DNA of 64,000 nt, taken from a candidate division TM6 bacterium GW2011_GWE2_36_25. Lineage in GTDB: Bacteria > Babelota > Babeliae > Babelales > UBA12409. A model generated the notes under the pieces. It was not told the origin of the DNA and did no database searches. It was given only the letters and a program-made list of their open reading frames with translations. Every line of letters begins with the position of its first letter. Position 1 is the first letter of the stretch. The stretch spans positions 1 to 64,000 of the forward strand of contig LBRU01000001.1 of assembly GCA_000991575.1 (NCBI GenBank), read 5' to 3'. This document shows, piece by piece, positions 28,580 to 38,086 of the stretch. A program made the translations under genes and the position numbers.

Positions 28580-30658
28580 TTAGGATTCAAATCCAAAGTG
28601 TCTTAAGAATGCATCCTGACTTGGCTCACGCCCCAAGAATTTTCTCAGTAAAACAGCTGGTTCAACACTGCCACCTTTACTTAAAATTTCATGTGCGACT
28701 TTTTTGCCAACTTCAGAATTAAGTAAACCCTGTTTCTTGATCGTCTCAAAAAGATCCATAGAATATATTTGTGCCCATAAATAACTATAATATTTTGAAG
28801 CATATTCTGTTAAATGACCAAAACTTGCAGCACCATGATCTTTGTCATCAAAAACAATATTGGGACGAGTAAATGTCATAATTTCTTTATAAAATTCTTG
28901 AATGTCATGATCAGAATTATCAAATAATTGCAAGGAAAAGAGACTTAATCCAATCTGCCTTAAGTAACGATCACCAGCATCAAATTTATCCAACTCAATC
29001 AGTTTTTCTATGTTGTCATCAGACAAAGACTCGCCAGTTTGATAATGATGGCTTAATTTTTTGAGCACATCTTTATCATTCAACCATTCTTCAAACATCT
29101 GCGACGGCGTTTCAACAAAATCAAACTTCACACTCGTACCGGCAAAACCATGCATTTGCGTTGCACCCAATAATCCATGCATGGCATGACCAAATTCATG
29201 AAAGAAGGTACGAACATCACCAAATTTCAACAATCCCGGAAACTCTTTTGATCCCTCTGGAAAATTCGCCAAGATAGCAATAAGTGCCGGGCAAACAATC
29301 TTCTCATTAATAAGTCTTGGTGAAACAACATCAACCATGCATGCATGTGAAAACTTATTTGGACGAGGATATAAATCAAGAATCAGAAAACCACGCAATC
29401 TTCCGTTATCATAAACACGAATGCAGTTTAATTTCGAAGCCCAAAGTCCTTCGCAATTAAATTCTTCAAAGCGTAATCCTAAAAAGTGTTCGTAAATTGA
29501 TAATACGGTAGGAATAACATGTTCTACCGGAAAATATTCAGTCAATTTTTTATCATCAATAGCAAGATTTTTTTTCTTATATTCCTCTTTCAGAAAAGCT
29601 ACATCCCAAGGCAACAATGTACCGTCTTCTGTTAATTCTACCGATGACGGTACATCTGTAACCAAATTTTTAAATTCCTGAGACTCTTTATCTCGCGCCC
29701 TATTCATAACATCTTGTAATAACTCCTGAACATTTTTACTCGATTTTGCCATCGTATTATCAAGATCATAAGCAACATAATTTTCAAAGCCTAAGAGGTG
29801 CGCTAATTTTTCACGACAGTTCATTATGTTTTTCAAAACAGGAAAATTTGCCGGATATGCTCGATTTTGAAACGCTTCATACATTTTTTTGCGCGTTTGC
29901 GCATTGGTAGAAAATTTCATAATCGGAAAGACGGTTGGGTAATCCATTCCAGCTAAATAGTTGCCTTGCTCATCCTTTTTCAATGATGCGATAACTGATT
30001 CGGGAACGCCCGCAAGTTCTTCTTTGGAAAATGTAATCCTTGTATCAACATCAGCAATATTTTTGCTAAATTTTAAAGTTAATTCCGTCAATTCCGTTTG
30101 CAATTTTTTAACTTGTTCTAGTTTATCTGATGACAATAATAAACCCTCACGAACATAAGCTTTCATCGTTTCATCAAGATAATAACGTTCTTCTGCATTT
30201 AATTTTTCTTTTTTCGCATTGCCATCAAAGTAAGCTTTAAATGCTTCGAACAATTTAATATTTTTAGAAACTTCTTCTTGCGCAAAGGGTTGCCATTCAA
30301 GAATTGCGGCATAAGACGCATTACGAACGGGCTCCTCTGGACTCACTTCCCGCAATAATCCGATAGGGCTCATCGTTTTGCTGGATAAAACGCCAATATC
30401 GTCCATCGCCTGTACGGTATTGGCAAAGATTCTTTTATCATTTGGAATAGCAATAATTTTTTGAACGGCACTTTTTACTTCAATCTTCAAATTCTGCACT
30501 CTTTGATTAATCTCTTCTGCAGTCTTTGGAAAAAGATTAATAACATCATTAAATTCTTTAATTGCACACACATCCATATCTTTTTCAGCCTTATTTAAAA
30601 ATGGAATTGAACAACTCGTTAAAAATAATGGTACCAGTACCCATGCTATTGTTTTCAC
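28580..30658 (-). CDS. M3-family oligopeptidase, lipoprotein
   Basis: 692 residues; GTG 30658 with GGGGAG. The N-terminus ends LFLTSC, a good lipobox, so it is probably membrane-anchored. The zinc site HEFGHAMH lies near residue 486. TPSQMFEEW follows at the third-ligand helix with its Glu. Overall length fits thimet oligopeptidase/oligopeptidase A. M3 enzymes are normally soluble and cut short peptides; here it would act at the envelope, perhaps producing amino acids for import. Downstream partner of a paralog, 13 bases apart. Confidence 0.88.
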   Translation of the reverse strand: MKTIAWVLVPLFLTSCSIPFLNKAEKDMDVCAIKEFNDVINLFPKTAEEINQRVQNLKIEVKSAVQKIIAIPNDKRIFANTVQAMDDIGVLSSKTMSPIGLLREVSPEEPVRNASYAAILEWQPFAQEEVSKNIKLFEAFKAYFDGNAKKEKLNAEERYYLDETMKAYVREGLLLSSDKLEQVKKLQTELTELTLKFSKNIADVDTRITFSKEELAGVPESVIASLKKDEQGNYLAGMDYPTVFPIMKFSTNAQTRKKMYEAFQNRAYPANFPVLKNIMNCREKLAHLLGFENYVAYDLDNTMAKSSKNVQELLQDVMNRARDKESQEFKNLVTDVPSSVELTEDGTLLPWDVAFLKEEYKKKNLAIDDKKLTEYFPVEHVIPTVLSIYEHFLGLRFEEFNCEGLWASKLNCIRVYDNGRLRGFLILDLYPRPNKFSHACMVDVVSPRLINEKIVCPALIAILANFPEGSKEFPGLLKFGDVRTFFHEFGHAMHGLLGATQMHGFAGTSVKFDFVETPSQMFEEWLNDKDVLKKLSHHYQTGESLSDDNIEKLIELDKFDAGDRYLRQIGLSLFSLQLFDNSDHDIQEFYKEIMTFTRPNIVFDDKDHGAASFGHLTEYASKYYSYLWAQIYSMDLFETIKKQGLLNSEVGKKVAHEILSKGGSVEPAVLLRKFLGREPSQDAFLRHFGFES

Positions 30659-30671
30659 AAAATCTCCCCAA

Positions 30672-32696
30672 TTAATTTAATCTCTGCAAAAAAGCGTCTT
30701 GTTGTGGTTTGCGCCCCAAAAAATCAACTATAATTTTCATTGGATCTAGACCAGCCCCTCTACTTAAAATAAGTTCTTTGACTTTTTCCCCCGCCTCAGG
30801 TCTCATTAATCCGCATTTTTTTATTTGATTAAAAAGATCAACTGCCAAAACTTCTGACCATAAATAACAATAATACTTGGACAAATAACGCTTTTCTTGA
30901 CCAACATGAATCCAACCAGCCGGAAAATGATTTTGTTTATCAAATTTTAAATACGGTTGAGCTTTACTCATCTCGTGTTCAAAAATCTCTTGAATAGATT
31001 TGTTCCTATTTTTATAAAATTCTAAAGAGACAAAAGATTTGCCAATTAAATATAAAAAGTCGTTACTCGATGCAAATTTTTCTGCCTCAAGCAATTTATC
31101 AATTTTTTCATCTGACAATTTCTCGCCTGTTTTATAGTGAGAACTTATCTTTTTAATAATATCTTTATCAGTCATCCATGTTTCAAACATCGTTGAAGGA
31201 ACTTCCACAAAATCTGTTTTTACATTTTTTATAGCTGACAAACAATATATCTGCGTATTACTCAAAAGAACATGCATTGCGTGACCAAACTCATGAAAAA
31301 AAGTTTTTACACATAAATAATTCCATAGTGCTGGCACTTTATCATTTCCACATGGAAAATTAGCCGCTAAAACCATAAAACCGGGTAAGATTTCACTTCC
31401 ATGAGACTGAACCCCCACTGCACGATCAACCCACGCAAGATGAGCTCCCTTCAATGGACGTGGATATAGATCTAAGACCAGATAACCTCTTAATTTAATC
31501 CTGTCATAAACTTTTAGGCAAATAAGAGAAGGATCCCAAAGAAAAACATTCTTTTCTATCTTAAACTGTAAGCCTAAAAATTTTTCATAAAGAGAACAAA
31601 CCTCTTTAATTACATAATTAGCAGGAAAATATTCTGCTATTTCGGCATCATTAACATTAAAAAATTTCCTTTGGTAACAATTAATTAAGTATGGCAAATC
31701 CCATGGTAAAAATTGGCCATCTTTAAGTAATATTTCAGCCTCAGGAACTGTTTTTAATAATTGATCAAGATTTTTGTTCTGTTTAGGACGTATAGACTCC
31801 GCTAAAACTGTTAAAAATTTTTCAACAGTTTCAATATTTCTAACCATTTGATTATCTAAATCATATTCAGCATAATTATTAAAACCTAGTAAAACTGCAA
31901 TCTGATGACTCACATTAATAAGTTCTTCCAAGACCAGGTAATTTTCAGGATAAGCTCGATTATTAAATGCCCTGTATATCTTTTTACGCGTTTCTCGTTT
32001 TTTTGCATTAGTCAAAATTTCTAGTACAGAGGTAAAATTCAAGGTAACCAAATAATTTTCATTATCCCTTTTAAGATTGAGGAGAAAATTTTCAGAAAGG
32101 CCTTCTAACTCTGCCGCAGAAAAAGATAATTGTGTATCAATTTTAACTAAATTTTTATTAAAATTTGTTAATAATTCTTTTTGTTTGGATAACAAATTTT
32201 TGAAAGTTTCTTTATCTTCTTCAAATAAGAAAAGTCCATTTCTCTTTCCTTCCTGCACAATATAATCCAAAAAATATCTCTGTTCAGAAGAAAGATTTTC
32301 ATTGAAACTTTTTTTATCTACATATGCCTTAAAGGTTCTAAAAAGATCACTGTTACTCCAAATTTTTTCCTGTTCTAATATTTTAACAGCCCCTAAAATT
32401 TCAATCGCCTTATTACGTAATTCCTCCTGAGAGAAAAAAAGTCGGACTATATCTATTGTTTCTGCAAAAATAGTTATCTCACGAATGATATCATCAAGTT
32501 TTTGCGCAACCTTTTCAAATGAATATTCTTCTTCAGACACATTTTCTAATTCTTTTATTTCTGTAGAAATAATCTTTTTGATCTCTACAAAACGTTGTTC
32601 AATCTCAGTACCACTTTTAGGAAATAAATGATCTAAATCAATATCTCCTCGCAACAAAAAACAGCTAAAAAAGAAAAAAATCGCCTTAATATTCAT
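30672..32696 (-). CDS. M3-family oligopeptidase, exported paralog
   Basis: 674 residues; ATG 32696 with AAGGG. The start MNIKAIFFFFSCFLLRG looks like a short signal peptide; the Cys lacks a proper lipobox. HEFGHAMH near residue 467 and VPSTMFETW retain the zinc ligands and catalytic Glu, so it should be active. It aligns end to end with the 28580 gene (for example YDLDN and VLDLYPRP are shared) but has diverged widely. The two form an operon. Different specificity is likely. Confidence 0.85.
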   Translation of the reverse strand: MNIKAIFFFFSCFLLRGDIDLDHLFPKSGTEIEQRFVEIKKIISTEIKELENVSEEEYSFEKVAQKLDDIIREITIFAETIDIVRLFFSQEELRNKAIEILGAVKILEQEKIWSNSDLFRTFKAYVDKKSFNENLSSEQRYFLDYIVQEGKRNGLFLFEEDKETFKNLLSKQKELLTNFNKNLVKIDTQLSFSAAELEGLSENFLLNLKRDNENYLVTLNFTSVLEILTNAKKRETRKKIYRAFNNRAYPENYLVLEELINVSHQIAVLLGFNNYAEYDLDNQMVRNIETVEKFLTVLAESIRPKQNKNLDQLLKTVPEAEILLKDGQFLPWDLPYLINCYQRKFFNVNDAEIAEYFPANYVIKEVCSLYEKFLGLQFKIEKNVFLWDPSLICLKVYDRIKLRGYLVLDLYPRPLKGAHLAWVDRAVGVQSHGSEILPGFMVLAANFPCGNDKVPALWNYLCVKTFFHEFGHAMHVLLSNTQIYCLSAIKNVKTDFVEVPSTMFETWMTDKDIIKKISSHYKTGEKLSDEKIDKLLEAEKFASSNDFLYLIGKSFVSLEFYKNRNKSIQEIFEHEMSKAQPYLKFDKQNHFPAGWIHVGQEKRYLSKYYCYLWSEVLAVDLFNQIKKCGLMRPEAGEKVKELILSRGAGLDPMKIIVDFLGRKPQQDAFLQRLN

Positions 32697-32754
32697 CTTT
32701 AACCCTTAAAATAAAACCTTGCTAAAAAGTTAACATTTAAGAGGAAAAAGTAAA

Positions 32755-34848
32755 TTAAGAAGATTTAAGATACTGCCACTCTTCACGCAATTTAATTGCT
32801 GTTTCAAAATCTAAACGTTCAGCCGCTTTTTGCATTTCATATTCAAGTTCAATGATGCGCTTCAATTTTTCATCTTGATTCATGCGTTTTAATTTTTCTT
32901 TCTGTTTTTTGTGCGCTGCACTGGCTTCTAAAATAGATTTTTGAATACCACTAATGCTTTTTTGCACTTCACGCTTAACCGTTTGAGGCTTAATTTTGTG
33001 TTCTTTATTATAATCAAGCTGTAATTGGCGTCTTCTATTCGTTTCATCAATCGCACTCTCCATAGATCGCGTTATCTTATCAGCATAAAAAATAACCTTT
33101 GAATCAACATTTCGGGCAGCACGACCAATCGTTTGAATTAATGAACGTTTATCACGTAAAAAACTTTCAATATCGGCATCCATAATGGCAACAAGCGCAA
33201 CTTCTGGCAGATCTAAACCTTCGCGTAATAAATTAACACCAACTAAACAATCAAAAATTCCCAGGCGCAACTTCTGTAATAATTCAGTACGTTCAGATGT
33301 TTTGATTTCACTGTGCAAATAACAGACCTTAACGCCTTTATTTTCAAGAAAATCAGCTAATTCTTCAGCCATTCTTTTAGTTAATACCGTTATTAATGTT
33401 CGATAATTTTTGGAAGATTTTTCTTTTATTTCAGACAACAAGTGCTCAATTTGATTTTCTCGTTTATGAATCTCAATAATAGGATCGACAAGACCGGTTG
33501 GACGAATAATCTGCTCCACATGCTGTTTACTTTGTGAAAATTCGTATTCTCCAGGCGTCGCTGAAACATAAATAATGTCATTGAAATATTTTTCAATCTC
33601 TTCAAATTTTAAAGGACGATTATCAAGCGCCGATGGTAACCTAAAGCCAAAATCAATAAGCGTCTGCTTGCGTGAGCGATCGCCACTATACATCCCTCGA
33701 AATTGCGGAATTGCAATATGTGATTCATCAACAACCAAAAGAAAATCGCCACCTTTCTTTCTCTCAGAGCGCTCTCGTATGGATTCGGCAGGCTCACCAC
33801 AAGCGCGCTCATCCTGCCCGTGCGGCGAAGCCTTGGCGAAGACACAAGCTTGTTGAAGGAGATGAGCGCTGTCTCTTTCACCAAAAAAGTCAAAAAGACA
33901 AAATGGCTTTTCTCCTTTTTTCCGACCATCTAAATGAATCGAATAATTTTCAATACCATTACAATAGCCATATTGCTCTAAAAGTTCTAAATCATAGGTA
34001 ACGCGACGGGATAATCGATCTCGACACACGTCTTTTTCCATTTGAGGCAACCAGTCGCGCAGCTCTTCACGAATGCTCGTAATAGCGGCCCTCTTTTTAT
34101 CTTCAGTCGTTACAAAGTGTTTTGCAGGAAAAATAATAGTATTAGTGACTTCTTCCATCACGTTATTATTCATCCGATCAACCCATTGCATGGAATCAAT
34201 TCGATCACCAAAAAGCTCTATACGTAACTTATGTTTATAATAAGGCAAATTAATCTCAACAATGTTGCCAAAAACCTGAAATGTTCCAGGATTTCTTTCT
34301 GTATCAGACCGCTCATATTGAATAAAAATGAGCTTATAAATCAAATCTTGACGTGAAAAAATATCGCCTACATTAAGCGGTAATGCTAATTTTTTGTAAT
34401 CATCAGGATTTCCCAATGAATAAATACACGATACTGATGCAATAATAATAACATCATCGCGATTCATTAATGAAGCTGTCGCCTCAATACGTAATCGCTC
34501 AATTTCCTGATTAGTTTTAGTCTCTTTCGGAATATACAAATCTTGCGCAGGTAAATACGACTCCGGTTGATAAAAATCATAATAACTCACAAAATAACAG
34601 ACCTTATTTTCAGGAAAAAATTGGCAAAACTCTTCATATAATTGAGCTGCCAACGTTTTATTCGGCGAAAGAATCAATGTTGGTTTATTATGTTGTGCAA
34701 TTACATTTGCTAAAGTAAATGTTTTTCCTGAACCAGTAACACCCATTAACGTAGACCTACCTGGCCTACCCTTGACTAGTTGCTTAATTGCATCAGGCTG
34801 ACTTCCTGCAGGGTGATATGGAGCATGCAGTTTAAACAAAGAACCCAA
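32755..34848 (-). CDS. uvrB: Excinuclease ABC subunit B with 42-residue insertion
   Basis: 697 residues from TTG 34848, five bases after GGAGG. DNA-damage verification helicase of nucleotide excision repair. Walker A GVTGSGKT is at 36-43, the damage-probing hairpin region SYYDFYQPESYLP follows, then motif II DESH and QTIGRAARN (motif VI). The C-terminal UVR motif that binds UvrC (LEYEMQKAAERLDFETAIKLREEW) closes the protein. Between FDFFG and DFLLVVDESH, where other UvrB proteins have one or two residues, there are about 42 extra (324-365) rich in Arg, Glu and Cys. They are coded by palindromic repeat DNA. All motifs outside the insert are intact. Confidence 0.95.
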   Translation of the reverse strand: MGSLFKLHAPYHPAGSQPDAIKQLVKGRPGRSTLMGVTGSGKTFTLANVIAQHNKPTLILSPNKTLAAQLYEEFCQFFPENKVCYFVSYYDFYQPESYLPAQDLYIPKETKTNQEIERLRIEATASLMNRDDVIIIASVSCIYSLGNPDDYKKLALPLNVGDIFSRQDLIYKLIFIQYERSDTERNPGTFQVFGNIVEINLPYYKHKLRIELFGDRIDSMQWVDRMNNNVMEEVTNTIIFPAKHFVTTEDKKRAAITSIREELRDWLPQMEKDVCRDRLSRRVTYDLELLEQYGYCNGIENYSIHLDGRKKGEKPFCLFDFFGERDSAHLLQQACVFAKASPHGQDERACGEPAESIRERSERKKGGDFLLVVDESHIAIPQFRGMYSGDRSRKQTLIDFGFRLPSALDNRPLKFEEIEKYFNDIIYVSATPGEYEFSQSKQHVEQIIRPTGLVDPIIEIHKRENQIEHLLSEIKEKSSKNYRTLITVLTKRMAEELADFLENKGVKVCYLHSEIKTSERTELLQKLRLGIFDCLVGVNLLREGLDLPEVALVAIMDADIESFLRDKRSLIQTIGRAARNVDSKVIFYADKITRSMESAIDETNRRRQLQLDYNKEHKIKPQTVKREVQKSISGIQKSILEASAAHKKQKEKLKRMNQDEKLKRIIELEYEMQKAAERLDFETAIKLREEWQYLKSS
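33754..33879. repeat. Palindromic repeat element inserted in frame in uvrB
   Basis: 126 bases, GC-rich against the AT-rich gene. Inverted arms GCGCTCATC (33804-33812) and GATGAGCGC (33861-33869) flank an inner CAAGCTTG palindrome; AGAGCGCTCT near the left end is self-complementary. The segment 33771-33805 matches the intergenic copy at 28536-28568 (CTCGTATGG-x-TTCG-x-CA-x-GCTCACCAC). The length is a multiple of three and the frame has no stop. This resembles the Rickettsia palindromic elements that sit inside genes, although the sequence is different. Confidence 0.75.
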
Positions 34849-34934
34849 GAAAACCTCCAATAATTTAAAAAATTCTTATTTAATTATCTCACAAAAATCA
34901 CAAATAGACAAAATAAAAATCTCCCGCCTACTCA

Positions 34935-36089
34935 TCATTCAAGAGCCTCTCTGTGAAGCAATTTTACATAACTATTTAAAAGATCTTTTGACAAGATGCT
35001 TATGGTATATTTTTTTGCCGTTAACCATGCGTCATATTGAAGCTTCTCAAACAAAGACTGATCATGGAAAATGTCTTCAATCACAGTTTTCATCTGCTGT
35101 AAATTCTCAACCAAAAACCCATTTTTACCAGTTACAACAATATCATCTTGTCCAGCACCCTTAAGTGAAACAACAGGGGTCCCCGCGGCCATCGATTCAA
35201 TCAAAACCATACCTTGTGTCTCAGAGGTTGATGCAAAAACAAATAAGTCTGCTTCCTGATAAAGTTGCGCAATTTTATTCTTTGAAGGCCGCTGTATAAA
35301 TTTCACCTCTTTTTGAGTCAAATCTAATACGCAATAAGCATAATTTTCTAAATCAGCCTGATAATAACCATAACCAGCAAGTTGAAGTTTAAAACCACTT
35401 CCCAATCCTTTAATTAAATCGAGCAAAAAGGAAATATTTTTCTCTTGGGTAAAACGACCAACATAAAGCAACGTCCCTATTTTTGATCTTTTTTTTAACT
35501 TAAATTTTGGCATATTATCGGCAAAAACAGACAATAAAGGACTTGGAAGAATTGTTACTAAAGAATTTACTGGATAACTAGATAAATAATCTTTTATTGC
35601 ATTACTCGGAGCAATAACTAAATCACAACTATTACAATAAGATACAACCAATTTATTGACCACCGGTCTCGTCAATTTCTTGGTAATCGGAATATAATGA
35701 AGATACTGATCATATTGGGTATGATGAGTAAAAACGACTGGAATGTGTAATCGTTTGCAGGTTATTTTCGCAGCAGATCCCAATAAAAATGGATGATGAG
35801 AATGCACAATATCAGGTTTTAGCTGCATAAAAAGCTGCTCCAGTGCCTGTGCAGCATACCAAGACATCGCCATCGGATTATCTTTATACCTAAACTTTAA
35901 AGGGCAGTAAAGTCGAACAACATCCTCTTCATACACCGAATCTTTAAAATCAAGCGTTACAATATAAACCTTGTGCCCCAAATCACGCAAGCCAGCTACA
36001 AACGCTTTAATCGAACTCACAACCCCACCAGAATAAGGAGTATAATTATTAGTTACAAAAACAATCGTCAAAGCTTCCATTTTTTCCAT
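34935..36089 (-). CDS. GT4-family glycosyltransferase
   Basis: 384 residues, no signal peptide, so cytosolic or membrane-associated. The N-terminal Rossmann half starts IVFVTNNYTPYSGGVVSSIKAF, the glycine loop of GT-B enzymes. HSHHPFLLG follows, and the C-terminal half has LLYVGRFTQEKN. The E-x7-E donor motif is in SETQGMVLIESMAAGTPVV. Related enzymes add glucose, galactose or mannose to lipids or glycans. It lacks the export signals common in the island downstream. The start is either ATG 36089 or the ATG three codons later; neither has a strong ribosome-binding site. Confidence 0.85.
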   Translation of the reverse strand: MEKMEALTIVFVTNNYTPYSGGVVSSIKAFVAGLRDLGHKVYIVTLDFKDSVYEEDVVRLYCPLKFRYKDNPMAMSWYAAQALEQLFMQLKPDIVHSHHPFLLGSAAKITCKRLHIPVVFTHHTQYDQYLHYIPITKKLTRPVVNKLVVSYCNSCDLVIAPSNAIKDYLSSYPVNSLVTILPSPLLSVFADNMPKFKLKKRSKIGTLLYVGRFTQEKNISFLLDLIKGLGSGFKLQLAGYGYYQADLENYAYCVLDLTQKEVKFIQRPSKNKIAQLYQEADLFVFASTSETQGMVLIESMAAGTPVVSLKGAGQDDIVVTGKNGFLVENLQQMKTVIEDIFHDQSLFEKLQYDAWLTAKKYTISILSKDLLNSYVKLLHREALE

Positions 36090-36153
36090 AATCTTATGAT
36101 AACAAAACTACTCCCTTTTATCACAAGCCTTATCACTCCAAAAAAACAAAAAG

Positions 36154-36181
36154 TTGACTATTTGTAAAAGTTATTTATAAT
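36154..36181 (+). promoter_or_regulatory. Strong sigma-70-type promoter of rpsA
   Basis: TTGACT at 36154-36159, 16-base spacer, TATAAT at 36176-36181. Transcription should begin near 36188, giving a leader of about 100 bases before the ATG at 36290. This is the best consensus promoter seen in the window. Confidence 0.8.
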
Positions 36182-36199
36182 AAAGAGTAAGAAATATAT

Positions 36200-36264
36200 G
36201 TTTAACCGTTAAACCTCTTAATGATATCTAATCTGCGTTAAGAGCATGCTTATTAAAAATAAGC
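36200..36264 (+). promoter_or_regulatory. Structured rpsA leader with three successive hairpins
   Basis: Hairpin 1: GTTTAAC/GTTAAAC at 36200-36214. Hairpin 2: CTCTTAA (36215-36221) with TTAAGAG (36238-36244). Hairpin 3: GCTTATT/AATAAGC at 36248-36264, followed by TTTTT and hence attenuator-like. CTCCAAGGAG at 36271-36280 could pair over the ribosome-binding site. The hairpins are perfect and nearly contiguous. S1 autoregulates its own mRNA in other bacteria; a similar role is inferred. Confidence 0.55.
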
Positions 36265-36289
36265 TTTTTCTCCAAGGAGTTTTATATTT

Positions 36290-38077
36290 ATGTCAAAAAA
36301 AATACTTCAGCCAAAAGATTTTGGCAGAGTAAACCTTATTATCCCTGAAAGTCACTTGAGCTTTAATGAAGAACAATTAAAAGAGCTCAATGATTTATAT
36401 GAACAAACCTGTTCACACCTTAAAGAAGGCCAACTCATTTCAGGAAGAGTTATCGAAGTTGATGAAAATGGCGTTCTTGTTGATGTTCAATACAAATCTA
36501 ATGGGTTGATTCCTCGTTATGAGTTCTCTGAACATGAACTTAAAGGTTTTAGCGCTGGTGATTTAATTGACGTCATCATTTCAGAACTTGAAAATATTGA
36601 CGGAGAGGTATCCCTTTCTTATGAAAAAGCTAAAGCACTTAAAGCGTGGGAAAAAATTACGAAGCTTTTTGAAGAAGGCAAGCCAGTTGAAGGTGTAGTC
36701 ACCCAAACAGTTAAAGGTGGCTTAAGTGTCGACATCGGCATTCCAGCATTTCTCCCCGGCTCACAAGTTGATGTACAACGCATAACTGATTTTGATCAAT
36801 TTATTGGTCAAACAATTACCGCAGACATCATAAAAATTAATAAAAAACGTGGAAATGTTATCATTTCACGTCGCAAATACATCTCTGATCAACGCGCTGA
36901 TGCTCGTAGAAAAGCAATGGAAACACTCAAAGAAGATCAAATTATTCAAGGCATTGTCAAAAACATTACCAATTATGGTGTCTTCATTGACATCGGTGGT
37001 GTTGACGGACTTCTCCATATCACCGATATGACATGGGGCCGCATTTCACATCCAAGTGAATTAGTAAAAATTGGCGATACTATTGCGGTCAAGATTCTTT
37101 CTATTGATAAAGACAACAGCAAGATTTCTCTCGGCATGAAACAGATGACCGACAATCCATGGGCATCCATTGATCCATCAGTTCAGGCTGGATCCAAAAT
37201 CAGAGGCAGAATTTCGAGTATCACTGATTACGGCTTATTTGTAGAGATTAAAGAGGGGGTCGAAGGACTCGTTCATATATCAGAAGTCTCATGGACAGAT
37301 CGCGTTGAAAACCTTAATCATCTGTACAAAGTTGGCCAAGAAGTTGAATCTTTTATTGTTGCACTTGATAAAGAAAATCGTCGCATGTCACTCAGCGTAA
37401 AACAACTCAAAAATGATCCATGGAAGTCTGTTAAAGAACAGTTTAAAGTTGGCCAACGAGTAAAAGGTCCAATCACTAACATCACAGATTTCGGTATTTT
37501 CGTTCAATTAATGCCTGGCGTTGATGGTTTAGCTCACGTTTCAGACTTGTCATGGACTGAACATATTGATCATCCTGGAATGTACTACAAGAAGGGCGAT
37601 GAAATTGAGGCTATGATTCTTGGTATTGACGAAGACAATAAAAAAGTATCTCTTGGTGTCAAACATTTGCAAGAAGATCCTTTAGATACATTCCTCAAAG
37701 AACACAAAATTGGCGATATTGTTGAAGGTGAAATTTCCAAATTCGTCAATATTGGCGCATTCGTTAAAATTAGCAATGGCCTCGAAGGGCTCATTCATAA
37801 CAGTGAACTTGTTACAAAAAATAACGCACGTTTCACTAAAGATGGTGAACCATTAGAAATTGGGTCTAAACAGCAACTACGCATTACCAATATCAATAAA
37901 GAAGAGCGCAAAGTTGATCTTTCACTGAATCTTATGCCACGCAAAGCAACCAAGGAAATCCGTCAAGCAACCGCCCCAAAGAGAAAACCAATGCCTTCTG
38001 TTGCGCCTAAGGGCAAAACACAATTACAACTTGCCTGGGAAAAACTAGAACAACAAGAAACAGATGAAGAAGAGTAA
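36290..38077 (+). CDS. rpsA: 30S ribosomal protein S1, six S1 domains
   Basis: 595 residues. Six OB-fold S1 repeats start at about residues 38, 124, 210, 297, 384 and 470. Domains 3-5 share the strong G-x-V-x-[NS]-I-T-[ND]-[YF]-G-[VLI]-F pattern, while domains 1, 2 and 6 are more divergent. The C-terminal tail is basic then acidic (RKPMPSVAPKGK, EQQETDEEE). S1 helps mRNA bind and unfold on the 30S subunit. AAGGAGT lies 9 bases before ATG 36290. ndk follows after 9 bases in the same operon. Confidence 0.96.
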   Translation: MSKKILQPKDFGRVNLIIPESHLSFNEEQLKELNDLYEQTCSHLKEGQLISGRVIEVDENGVLVDVQYKSNGLIPRYEFSEHELKGFSAGDLIDVIISELENIDGEVSLSYEKAKALKAWEKITKLFEEGKPVEGVVTQTVKGGLSVDIGIPAFLPGSQVDVQRITDFDQFIGQTITADIIKINKKRGNVIISRRKYISDQRADARRKAMETLKEDQIIQGIVKNITNYGVFIDIGGVDGLLHITDMTWGRISHPSELVKIGDTIAVKILSIDKDNSKISLGMKQMTDNPWASIDPSVQAGSKIRGRISSITDYGLFVEIKEGVEGLVHISEVSWTDRVENLNHLYKVGQEVESFIVALDKENRRMSLSVKQLKNDPWKSVKEQFKVGQRVKGPITNITDFGIFVQLMPGVDGLAHVSDLSWTEHIDHPGMYYKKGDEIEAMILGIDEDNKKVSLGVKHLQEDPLDTFLKEHKIGDIVEGEISKFVNIGAFVKISNGLEGLIHNSELVTKNNARFTKDGEPLEIGSKQQLRITNINKEERKVDLSLNLMPRKATKEIRQATAPKRKPMPSVAPKGKTQLQLAWEKLEQQETDEEE

Positions 38078-38086
38078 GGGCTTACG

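Noticed and set aside
33575-34001. ORFs on both strands across the uvrB insertion
   Set aside because: They arise because the palindromic repeat lacks stops in several frames; the UvrB frame is continuous and conserved on both sides.
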